From NCBI RefSeq assembly GCF_036711975.1, contig NC_091972.1:12839001-12903000 (forward strand): a DNA stretch of 64,000 nt, written 5' to 3'. The notes below the pieces were generated by a model. The model was given only the letters and a program-made list of their open reading frames with translations, ran no database searches and had not been told where the DNA came from. Below, one piece after another: positions 12,241 to 24,300 of this stretch. How positions within the stretch are numbered: the first letter of the stretch is position 1; each line of letters starts with the position of its first letter. The stretch comes from Onthophagus taurus (lineage: Eukaryota > Arthropoda > Insecta > Coleoptera > Scarabaeidae). A program made the translations under genes and the position numbers.

Positions 12241-12399
12241 ATTTGTTCATGTTGAGGTTAAAATTAAGAGGGTCAGAAAAATTTATTTCAATATAAAATA
12301 AGACACTTCGAAAAAGTAAGTAGAGTAAGGATTTTTCTCATCCACCTGATGAAGAAGGCTAATCTGTTTTAAAATCAATATAGACGACCTTCCCCTAGA

Positions 12400-15300
12400 T
12401 CATTTGCTTTATAGGTGCGTTTTATAGGAACCTTACAATGTATGTATTTGGCATTTAAGTCCCTAATCATATACTTTCTGAGAAATAAAGGATTGAAATT
12501 GCTGCTTATTGTGTTTCATGCAAATTTTGCGAAAGATTATGATCATTTTTGAAAATTGTGTAAGTTATGAACATTACAATTGGCAAACAAGCAATAGAAT
12601 TTAAGCATATGTAAAGAAGATTTAAGCATATGTGACTTCTTTCTGTGGTGATATTTGAAGACCCTCAAACCCTACCAGAACTAAGCGAGCAGATTATTGA
12701 AGAAGTGAACAGTACACATGATTCCTAAATAACATATATTAAGGTGAATCCACACCTCACACATGATTATTAGTGTGCCACCTGACACTTACATCGATAG
12801 CTTGTAATTTGTGTTCTGCTAGAATAGGATCAAAGAGTCAAATTTGTGATCAAAGTACCTGATCAATTCTATTTTTTGTACAAGCATGTCGTAAAAGAGA
12901 GAACAAGAAATTACTAGAAAAGTCAATGATACTCAATATCTTACCAGTTCCACCTCAGAAATACCACCTGATATCATACCTTTTAGGCGATACTATTCGT
13001 ATGGTGATAGTACAAATAATTTATTGTTTCTGTAGAAACCTGGCGATGACATAATTTCCGAAATCGGTTATAATTGTTCAAAATTAAATTATTATATAAT
13101 TGGTAGAGAAAAATGAACCAAAGATTTGTAACCAGCATAAAAATTACCCTTAAGAATATCTTTTGCTTCTATGTGTCCAAAAACCATATAACCTTATGTA
13201 ATTATTTTCTATTTTGTTATTAAAATGTTGGCTATGTTACATTATAAAAAAGTATAATGACACCATTCAATAATTTTTTTTAATCAATTTAATTATGTTG
13301 CAAGACTGTTATTTGTTAAATTGTTGGATTAAGAAGGGATTAATAGTGCCCTAAAATTTTAATTATACAGTGTACCTTATATGATTGTTTCAAAACACAG
13401 ATTGGAATGTTATTTGAAATCTTATTGTTTTAAAATACACTGTATCAAAAGAAGTGATGTTAATGATTTAAAAAAAAAATAATAAAGTTAGATTAAATAT
13501 TATTAAAAATAAAGTGATAAATTAAAATAAACAAATAAGTAGGTATTTAAAAAGTAAGACTAGTATTTTACATTTTTCCATATCTAATTTGCATAATTAT
13601 TTTCAATTAAAAAACAATTTAATCGGTGTTTTCTAATATAAAGCTTGCTAAAAAAGAAGTTAGGAAAACAACGCTTTGCAGATCTAATAACAAATTGTTT
13701 CGTTACTTAATAAAAATACATAAGTACAGACTTAAAAATGGAATGTCCCATCAAAAGAAAACCAATTTGTTACAATAGGTCCATCTCAATATTCATGACT
13801 TATTCTACACCAACAATTCCATAATATCATACATTTTATCCAATAAAAAAACCAACAACACGACACATATTACTTGTGGTTTTATTAAGAGTATTCCCAT
13901 CTCGCACAATAGATTCGTTTGATGGTCTATAAATCACAAAAAAAATTACAAAAAATCTAACTCCAAATTATCAAACAATCATAAAAAAAAAAATAAACAC
14001 AAGTTTAAGACAATAAAACAAAAACTTTACACTTTTGTTAATAAAAGCACAAGCAAAATGTGTTTCATTTTCATTCGTTGGTTTGAGTGATGATGGTTAG
14101 TCACTTAAGACATAAAATAATTGAATCTTACCGAATCATTATTAGGTATTTACACACGAGATCGAGTATTATTAAAAAAAAATTAAATAACTATCAAAAA
14201 ATCACAATTTTTTTAAACGAGGATTCAAACGAATTTAAATGCATTTGAATCGAACGAGTGAGAATCGTAGATACAAAAAGATAACTAGAACGATAAAGGA
14301 GATGAAAACGAGTCCATATTCAAAAAAGAATTATAATTTCATTCAAGAATTTCATTTTACCACTTCTCTGGTAATAATTATTTTTTGAATACAGCACCTC
14401 ACGTGAAAATCGGGATTCGACTTGATTTCGATTGCGGATTTCCATTCAATTGTAATCGCTTTCCACGCGGTTCTTCAGGTGTTGCTTTATTTTGTTATAT
14501 TGGTTTTGATGTGAAGATTTTGAAAACGGTCCGAGAGAAGCAGGCAAAACAAGAAAAAAAAAAGCAAAGATGATAACGTCAGTGAATACAGCGAGGAAAG
14601 CACAAGAATAATTTTAAATAATATAAGATAAAAAGAAGTATCTTACAGTAATAAATTTAATTTACTAAATAATCACTACTGCGAGTAATAATGAAGAAAA
14701 ATTTGGTGAAGCAACAAACAAAAAAATAAATAAATAAATTAAAATAAATAAAACTTGATGGATATTAATAGAAAAATTAGTTTTTGGTTACTTTTTATAC
14801 ACTGCATGTATTCACCACTAAATAATCTCGTTTAATTTCGTCATGCAAAATAAACATAATTTTTTTTGGGATGAATAATGTTTATGTTATTTCTTATAAA
14901 TCAATAAGATTGTCAATTTCCTTATTTATTAAATAAAGTAATCTATATAAATCAACTTAACCCAACCTTGGCCGAGTCAACACGTTTTAAACGACCTTTT
15001 GGACACGTGCCAAATAAATCGAAACACTTAAGCACAGTAATAAATTTCAAATAAAACCACAACTTGAATAAATTACTTCCTTTAAAGGGATTATTTTTAT
15101 TATTAACACAAAAACATTATTCAACCCAAGTTGAGAAAATACGTTAGTTTCGATTTTAGAAGAATAATTAAATTTACATGTTCTATGTCTTCTTTATGTT
15201 TAAATCGTATTAAAATCTGATAAAATTATAAAGTAAAAAATTGTTTTAATTAAATTTCAATACGATTTTAGTGTAATAACAACTAATTTACAACGTTTAA

Positions 15301-15470
15301 AAAAATAGTGTGATCAGAATGTTTGATGTGTATTTAATAAGTATCTGCATTTTTAAAATAATTAATAACAAATTAATGGAATGAAACGAAAGATAGAAGT
15401 GTAAAAAGAAAACTTTTTGATTTTAAAGCCTATTTTAAGGTTTTGCCTGATACAAGACAAAGAATAAATT
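12400..15470. other. Long AT-rich non-coding stretch
   Basis: No exon, RNA gene or clear element was found. The 62-codon plus ORF at 14385-14573 has no recognisable domain. Its bases are somewhat GC-richer than the surroundings, so it could be a UTR or old repeat. Confidence 0.4.
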
Positions 15471-15479
15471 GCTGATTAA

Positions 15480-16090
15480 AAAGCTGATTCGTTCATCCCC
15501 ATCGAGTTTTTTCCGCTAGAACGTTATGACTGAAAATAAGTTCTTAGCCATCTTTTACCACCTCACATGGCTTATTGCTTACACCTTTAGGATTTTGATT
15601 AATAGTATACATTTTCATGTTTACTGTATAAATCGTATTGACATCAACAAGGGCAAAGCATTTTATGACGTACTTATTCGGTTTGGACGGTATGTACTGC
15701 CAAAGTGCAAATCTATTTCGGAAAACTGTTAGCACTTCATTGAGTTTGACATTCTCTTCGACAATATAGTTTTCTGACAGTTTTCCAGAAATGTTTCAAA
15801 TATATGCCAAGTTGGAGCAAGGTAGTCGATTTTTTTTGTTCTGGTTTGGAGGCAAAATCGTCAAAAGAAAGATAACATCTATATGGGGCCAATTGGTTTT
15901 TTATCTTTTGAATACTTTGATCCTTCCAAGATGATTTGAGCATATACAAATTGTTTTGGTAGTTACTCTTTCTGAATTGGGCGATGTCCAGAAATTAATC
16001 TCCTTATTATTACTTGCTATTCAATTGCTTGTCTCCACGAAGAACTGGTGCTTGTCAATATGAGCTGTAGAGCTATGAACAAATTGTTCA
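15480..16090 (-). pseudogene. piggyBac-like transposase fragment
   Basis: On the minus strand, across frameshifts: SSWKDQSIQKIKNQLAPYRC, FDDFASKPEQ, then MLTVFRNRFALWQYIPSKPN, followed by KYVIKCFALVDVN, TIYTVNMKMYT and VSNKPCEVV. The core matches the piggyBac DDE domain (TafRgR..f.qYiPsKPaKYGiK...l.D...gY......Y), including the catalytic Asp in ALVDVN. Ends and flanking TTAA sites were not located. The copy is dead. Confidence 0.75.
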
Positions 16091-16829
16091 ACACTCAACT
16101 CAAAACATTCTCTTACATACCACTAAAATTGCTAAAACCTCTTATTTTACTCAATTATTATTATGACTTGCAGCCTGGAATGATGTGCGACAAGAATCTA
16201 AATGACGATGTCTAGGAAAAGGTGTACTGAAGTTTCAAAAATGCATAAATATTAAAAGAAATGGAGATAAATACATTGAATATTAAACAAAAAATTCTTA
16301 AAGATATTCAATGGTATAATAATAAACTATTCACTTTAAAGACTTCAAAGAGTAAATCTGTTTTTAAAAAATTAATTTCAGGAAAGACATCAGTAAGTAT
16401 GTGATAAGAATCTCAGTTTTGTAACAGGATCTCACTAGTTACTACAGTAGTTATTACAAATGAAACTGAAAGAGCAAGTAAATTGGAAATACGCATACGG
16501 TAGCACATGATGGCGATGATTGTGATAGTCATGACAGCTCATAGGCAATACTTTGTATGTGGTTGCAGGCCAATAGATAATATTCTACAGTAAACCAGAG
16601 ATATGATAGACAAGGAAAAATGAGAAACATAACTTTATTGGTGAAAGGCACAAAATATTCAGAAAGGATAATATTGCCAAAATTGGAATAAGTAATATGA
16701 GCACAATCAGCGAATGGTTTATACAAAACTATTCATGTTCTCTAGAAATCAAAACATATGTGCAATCCAGGACTTCAGGAAGTCCCAAAGATATGAAATA
16801 CAACTGATCAAAAACCCCAAACCATACGT

Positions 16830-19515
16830 TTATTCTAATTCTGGTATTCTCTTTTCGTCGTTTCTTTCAGAGTTTGAATCTGCCCTTTCTTCGTTTGCTG
16901 TTCAATCGGATTCTTTTGTTTGTCTTGGAGATTTTAATGTTAATTTACTAACTCTGGATGGTGTCCAATCATCGCGATTTATTTCATTGATTGAGCAATT
17001 TAATCTTCGTCAAATTATAACCGACCCGACAAGAATAACCCATAGTTCCGCTACATTAATAGATCATGTTATAGTTTTTGAGGATGCAGTTGTTGAAAAT
17101 AGTGGTGTTCAACCTGTTCATGATATTGCAGATCATAATTTGGTGTTCGTTGATCTCGGGATGCATGGAAGATTAAAAAATGTATACCCGAAACTTACAT
17201 TTCGTGATTTCAAATTCTGACATGTTTTCTGCGGATTTGCTGTCAGTACCCTGGTGCCGGATACTCCAATTTCAGGACATTAATGATAAGGTAGCCTTTT
17301 TTGTTGATTCAATTCACAATCTTTTTGATCGTCATGCGCCCTTTCGTACTGTTTCCATTCGTATAAACTATTGCCCTTGGGTGACTGATAACATCAAGCT
17401 CCTTATGAGATTTCGTGATCAGGCTTATAGTAGATTCCGCCAGAGCAGGTGTCCCAATCACTTCCAGTATTATAAACAACTACGTAATTACACTAACTCG
17501 GCCATTCTGAGAAAAAAACGGGCGTTTTTAAACACATTGTTTCAGGAGCGATCATCTCGTGATCTTTGGATGAGTTTTAGGAAATTGGGTGTTGTCAAAA
17601 ATAAGACTCAAGTATTGACTGATACTGGTTTTGATGCTGATACTATTAATAATTTCCTTCTCAGCACTCAAACTAATTCAACGGGAAGTGCTGAGTTGAT
17701 TAACTTTTATTGAAATAACATACTTCCACAAGTTACAGAAAAACTAACATTTTCTCTTACAAATGAAACTGAAATTTTCAATATTCTATGTGGTATCAAA
17801 TCAAACTCTGTTGGTATGGATGGCATAAGTGTTAAAATGCTTTTAATGTGTTGTCCTACAATTTTGCCCTTCTTGTGCCATATAATTAACTATTCCATTG
17901 AATGTTCTGTGTTCCCTGATATTTGGAAGATCGCCCTGGTAACTCCAATTCCAAAAACCCAAAATCCTCATGAATTGGGGGACTTAAGGCCAATTAGTAT
18001 ATTGCCTATATTATCCAAGGTTTGTGAGAGGGTCATGGCGGTCAGACTTCGCTGTCATCTTGATGATTATAATGTGTTGCCCAGTTGCCAGTCTGGCTTC
18101 CGTCCGGGATTTAGTAGCGCTACTGCGCTTCTGGGTGTGACGGATGAAATCTTCAAAGCAATTGACGACAGACGGGTTACTATCTTAACACTTTTGGATT
18201 TTTCTAAGGCTTTTGATAGAATACATCATGATACTTTAGTGGCTGCGCTATATTATATAGGTTTATCTTTAGGTTCGATTCATTTAGTACAAAGTTATTT
18301 GTCTGGACGAAAGCAGTTGGTTAACCTTAATGGTGGTACATCCAATACCGCAGATGTTATATCGGGTGTCCCACAGGGCTCTATTTTGGGTCCTCTGTTA
18401 TATCTGATATCTACAATTGGGTTCGCTAATGTTTTAGATCACTGTATGCCATACTTTTATGCTGATGATACTCAACTGCTCTACTCCTTTAAACTGTGTG
18501 ATATGGAAGACGCTGAAAGCAAAATTAATCATGACTTAGTTAAGGTCGAAGAACTTGCTGGCAAGCTTTGTCTACGGATTAATTCTAGTAAGTCATCGGT
18601 TATGGTTTTTGGGGATAGAGCTTCATCTGAGTTTGTAAAAACTAACTTGCAATTGGTGATGGGTGGAAGTCGTCTTAGCTTTAGGGGAAATGTAAAAAAT
18701 TTGGGTATATGTTTCGATGAGCGCCTTCGCTTTGATGGGCATGTTCGGTCCCTTCTACGGCGAGCTTACTCTACATTAAGGTTGCTTTACAACAACAGAT
18801 ACATTTTGAACCAGAACCTTAGAACGCATCTGTGTGATGCCTTGGTGTTGTCCATCTTCAATCACGGTGACGTAATATATCACTCATGCCTTGACAGCGT
18901 TCACACTGCTAAAATTCAAAAGTTACAAAACTCTTGTCTGCGATTTATATATGGTATCCGTAGAAGGGAGCGCATATCACATACGCTGGCATGGGCTGGT
19001 TGGTTGAGCATGACACGGCGAAGGACTCTTCACTGCTTATGTCTCTAGCACAAAATTATCTTACACAAAAATCCGCCTTACCTCTATGATAAAATTAGAT
19101 TTCGCACAGATATCCATAATATTAATATTAGGCATAAACATACGCTAACGATACCTCACCACCGCTTAGAAATTTTCAAACGCAGCTTTACGTATTGTAT
19201 GCCTAACTTATACAATTGGCTGCCTGATTCCTTCAAGAGTCTTTCTCTGATTTCCTTTAAGGCAAGGGTTAGGGCTTATTTAAGTGAGCGGCAAGTTGAC
19301 TGAGCACTCTTCTTCTTTGTTTATTTTGAAATGGTTTCATAGCCGGGGGGGAGGATTGGGGGCTGACAGAGATTGAGATTTATGTATGTATGCTTGTTAT
19401 ATGTAAGTATGCTTCTTATTGGGTATTTTAAGTTTGTTAATTTTTTTTTGCGCTTATAATCGGCTTGATTTCATTTAAATTTTATTTTTCAATATTCGTC
19501 AATTATTATTATTAT
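16830..19515 (+). mobile_element. 5'-truncated non-LTR retrotransposon (endonuclease-RT)
   Basis: The element starts inside the AP-type endonuclease (FVCLGDFNVNL near 16918; HDIADHNLVFVDL near 17120). A connector follows, then a 410-codon stretch from 17816 holding all main RT motifs: RPISILPILSKVCERV, DFSKAFDRIHHD (A), GVPQGSILGPLLY (B) and FYADDTQLL (C). The thumb continues through a TAG at 19046 to a TGA at 19301. The 3' UTR ends in a short ATT-repeat tail at about 19500-19516. A frameshift near 17190 and stops at 17711 and 19046 make it inactive. RT features suggest the CR1/L2/Jockey side of the LINE tree; the clade needs a phylogeny. A related 3' fragment lies at 51.5 kb. Confidence 0.85.
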
Positions 19516-19516
19516 T

Positions 19517-20294
19517 CTAGTTCAACCGCTCCATTACAATAATAAGTGGAAGAGATTGCTATAAGATTATGATTACTAGATAATTATGTGTTTTACATAA
19601 CTCTACTGGCCAAATATAAATTTTTCAAAATTACATTTTGTAATTTTTTTTGCAAATAGTTAACATTTTCTGAGATAAGAAGGTGGAAGATACAACGAGG
19701 AGTCGTACGAAACTATATCTCCATTTGATGTTTTCTTATCTCTAAAAGCAAGTCTCAATGCTATACCCCTCCTATCGCATAATATCTTGCTTTTGAAATG
19801 CGTTGAGCTGTTTCCAAGAAATTATAACATATTTTCTTAACATCTTTCATAAAACAGGCCTCAGCTATATATTTTTTTAATGCAGATACTTATTAAAAAT
19901 CTAAAATAAAACTAAATTAGCCCTAAATTTGACTCATTTTATATAAGTTTTTATGTATTACTCTAAAAGAACTACACAAAATCTCTAAAACGAATGAAAA
20001 TTTTCTACCTATCACACATAAGAACGATAATTTAAGAAAATAAAATTTAAAAATGTTTAAATAAAATTGATTAAATTAATAATTTACTAAAACTGTAATT
20101 AAACATTTTTAAATTTTATACCATTGACATAGAGTTTTCTTTTCTTTTGATGTTAAAATTATCCAACATTGTTTGATTAATAATTCCATATTCATATTTT
20201 ATAACACATCAAAAGAAACATAAAACGCTACAAAATCAATTTTAATAAAGAGAATAAAACACACGATTTGGCTTAGTTTACACGCAAAGAGGAT
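19517..20294. other. Non-coding, downstream of the PIP5K coding region
   Basis: AT-rich, with a small inverted repeat (AAAATTTAAAAATGTTTAA at about 20042 mirrored near 20100-20121). It may include the 3' UTR of the longer-exon-chain PIP5K isoform. No coding exon is visible. Confidence 0.4.
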
Positions 20295-21312
20295 TCAACT
20301 CACCATTTCGGTGGCAAGATTGTTGAGGGCTTCATCTACGGTCTTCTTACGGTGAGTTGAAAGTGCCGTCAATGTTGCTTGACGTAACGGCGTCGTCGGA
20401 CATCCTGTATAATACCTCTCAGGTTCTCTTAACTGTTTTTAACTTGCTTTTTTTTTGTGGATTATGCAAAATTTCGGGGCTAATTTTTATGATAACTATT
20501 TAAATTCTAAATGAAAGTGCTACATAACATTTTTCTTCTGATGTGCAGAATTAACCCCAAAACCTCACAAAATATCTTAGTTCGGATTAAAGTCGTTAAT
20601 ACAATAACCGTGATATGTTAATAATTTTTTTTTCTTTTACATAGATTAGCCTTATTGATTATCATTATTAGTTCTAACTAGAATATTTCAACACTCTCGG
20701 CTAGTTTTGAAATAAAAACTAAAATGCAGAAGAGTGAAGTGAGAAAACGACAACGAAAAAAAATTAAATAATCAGAAACAAAAATCAAATCTGATAAGAG
20801 AATATAATATAATCAATAATCTAATCTATGGAAAAAAAGAAATATCAAGCGCATGCAAAACTATTTTAGGAGTAATTTCTACTTACCGATATCGCCGCTG
20901 CTGGAGGATTCTGTAAATGAGGGTGTTCCTTCTGTCCACGTAGGCGTTGAACCTTCAACCGACGCAGGAGGGGTCCACGCAAGACCCCTAGAGTGACTCG
21001 AATGACCAGCTCCAGAACTACCAGATTCCACACTTAGAGATGATTTATTTTCAGCACGTGATTCCAATCTAATATCCCCTATACTGAAATATATAACATA
21101 ATAAATTATCCACTTATTCAAAGAAAAACCTTAAATATATAATTACCTAACTGTATCCTCCTTATAAGTTCTCACGTGACTATGATGACTTGTTTGAGAA
21201 GACACCCTAACTCTCGTGCTACTACTACTGGTCATAGTGTTACTCTCGATGTTGGTAGAACGATGTTCGAGTTCTTCAAATGGTGGTGGCGGGGTACTGC
21301 ACCAACTGGGAG
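20295..21312 (-). CDS. PIP5K: PIP5K alternative C-terminal exons 15-17
   Basis: The exons are 21312-21147, 21083-20887 and 20404-20304 (to 20295 if the stop is used). Exon 15 accepts the same phase as the 22.7-kb exon, so skipping that exon keeps the frame. The protein is Ser/Thr-rich ([33 protein letters not shown]) and ends in a basic/helical piece [15 protein letters not shown]. After ATG the sequence is GTGAGTTGA. This is either Val-Ser-stop or a perfect splice donor to an unseen phase-0 exon further left. Confidence 0.77.
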
Positions 21313-24300
21313 CTACACCTGAAGCATATACATATGGCACTACAGCGAGCGCTAGCAACGTTTCGAGGTGTATGGTGTATAGTTTTACTCGAAAAAACAA
21401 GCGCACTCCAAAAAATTATGAAAACATAAAAAATGTGGAAAAGTTGTAGAAAATAAAAAATTAATAGTGTAACAAAGTGGAAGCTTCCAACCAACAATCA
21501 AAACGAAACGACAAAAAAAGGTCAACAAAAAAAAAAACTCGGGTCATGATACTGTGCAAAGGTGGTTGTTCCGAGTTGAAGGTTGTGGACCTGGCAAAAA
21601 AATATACTATAAGTACGTTACTTTTATGAGAGGTTTAAAAAATATTTAGCGCTGATAGCTGGAATTGGACAAGGAACATTATCGTTCAGCTTTAATATTT
21701 AAATGTTGTTCAGAAAGTTATTGTTTTAATCTTGTACAAATATGTGCGAAGATAGAGGAGGAAATTAAGATCATTTGAAGTGGAGCTGAATTTAAGAGAA
21801 AAAGTTATGGCCCATCTTGGACAAACTTTGAAACAATTCTCAAAAAGCTGATTCTCAATATCTTGTTGTAAGGGAAATGTGATTAACTCCCATCAATCAT
21901 TAATATTTGGTGTAATAAATAACAAAATTGATTTTAAAAAGTTGCACTTCCGGTACTTTTTACATTAATACTGGCTGGCAAAAAATGATGCAAATATGAC
22001 AAATGTAAAGAAATTTTGCAACTAATGAAAATTGTTTCACATTTCAAGAACCTAAAATAATTTTAGTAATTTTATACTAAATCATCATAATCTGAATCAT
22101 AAAATTGATCAGATTTTGTTGGAGATGTTTTGGTAAAATCAAAAACTTGGCAAGGCAATTGAGACATTCTCCGATTTTCTAATGCATCCAATTTCCTTTT
22201 TAACCGTAATTGATTATAATCTCTTGTAGGATATACCTCAGCAAATTCTGGTAAATTCTCACTATTCTTAACCCTTCTCAATCTTGCACTAGGGAAAATA
22301 TTCTTTGGAAACTTCAAATTATGGAAAGAATCAAAATTAGTTTTAACATTTTTCAGAGTTCTATCTATGTACATTTCTTTCGAGCCGGAAGTTGAAGGAA
22401 CCGCGGGATCGAAAGGAACTCTATTATAAAAAGCTGAATTTAGGTGATCATGCATTTCGGGTCTAACAATAAGCACATGCGAGCAAATATCCGATCGGGT
22501 CGCATGCTGCTGCTGGTGTAGCTGGTGATGCTGATGCGCACCTTTGCCATTCGTTCCTGATTTTTTCACTTTGGGTGTTCCTCGAGGGGGCACCGGCGGC
22601 GGTATTTTGGGCTTTATTTCCGCGGAGGATGTGTGCCTTCCGACTAAGACAGCAGGGTAGGATGCAGGGGGAGAGGTTAAGGGCGTGGACGACGACGTTG
22701 GCGCCGACGTTACAGCGGGGGGTGAGATTTTCGCGGGGGGTATCTCTGTGGGGCTCACTATAATAGACACAAATACATCAGAAAATAATTTTTGTTACTA
22801 AAAAAGACATGGTTTCTTAGAACACAAAAACTAACAAAGGATTTAGCTCGGAAAACATATTATAAGGACTTAAAATAGTACTTAATTTTACAATTTTAAA
22901 CATTTATAATACAATTAAAAAATTAATTATTGGAAACTTTAAAATGTTCCTTTGTAAGTTTTAAACGATTAATCTTAAATTAAAGGGGTTACAATAAATA
23001 GTCTACAAAATAATTTTAAGTTTGTAATCTAGTAAGAATCAAGAAAATTAGTTTTCAAAAAATTGAACCTTAATATTGTTGGGGTAAGTAATTATTTCTA
23101 CATATGAAAATAATCGTTGGCCATAAGCATCAAGCAAACGTTTTCCAAGAAGAATCAGAAATAGAATTCTTGATGATACAACGCAAAAAGGAAATTCAAT
23201 AAAATAAAGTGATTTAATGAGAAAAGTAATAAAAACGACATGCTCCATACATCATTGAAAAATAATCCAATGAAAGAACTAAGTTAAAATTAATTTATAT
23301 TATTATTTTAGACATTCAGATATTTCAACATTACCAAATATTCTACCAACCAAACTCACCAGGTTTGCTCCCGTTCTGATTAGAATTTACTTGTGTTTGT
23401 GCGGGGGCTGCATGTGAAATAAACATTACATTGAAAGGAAATGTTTTGGATCATCTTCACAATATCATTCATTCAATCTCAATTATTTTCATGATTATAG
23501 AATGAAAATCGATAAAGTTGAGAACTAAAAAAACTTACTGTTGTTGTCGTGTTCTTCTTGGGCGCGCAACGGTCTGGATAGAGACTTCCGCTTTGATGGC
23601 GAATGTTTAAGAGCTGTAACAACAGGTTCGAAAGTCGTTAGTCTGCGCCTGGATGCTGTAAAAACACGTTCCAAAATAGACACTAAACCAACCGGGACTT
23701 TGACAGCGAATTCAAAAATAACGGAAAAAAGAAACACGGAACGATAATAACGAACGGAAACGGACCGACATTTAACGTTACCTTGTGTTAAGCAGTGCGT
23801 TATAGACAAGTTAAACAAGATTTGTGTGAATCTGGAAATCGTTAGTCGAGTCAGTTAAAAAAATATAAATATAGTATAATAAAAAATTTCAATCTATTTT
23901 AAAATTTCATTGAAGGAAAATAAATTCGGTTTGATACATTATTTAAATTAAAATTATCAAAAAAAAAGAATGTGTGCAATTCTTAAAAATTAATACTTTT
24001 CTACTAATAATAATTTACTATTAAAAATGTAATTAAAATAAAATTGGAAGAAATAATTAAGGGGTCAGAATAAAAATGAGAAGCGAGCAACGTAAAAAGA
24101 TCAAAAAAAAAATTTAAATCAGACAAAATCAAGCGTTAACCAAAAAACGATGTCGGAGGACGTAACCAATGTGTAAAAAAACTTGAGTTAAAAAAACGAA
24201 AACAATAACAAAACGACAAAAAAACTTGTATAAAAGCACTTGGTGAGGGCGACTTTACCTATATAGCTGGTAACCAGAGTGCGAAACTTGCGATGGTTGC

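Noticed and set aside
21216..21449. Plus-strand ORFs at 21216-21449, 22575-22763 and 23541-23747
   Set aside because: They are antisense shadows of PIP5K coding exons.
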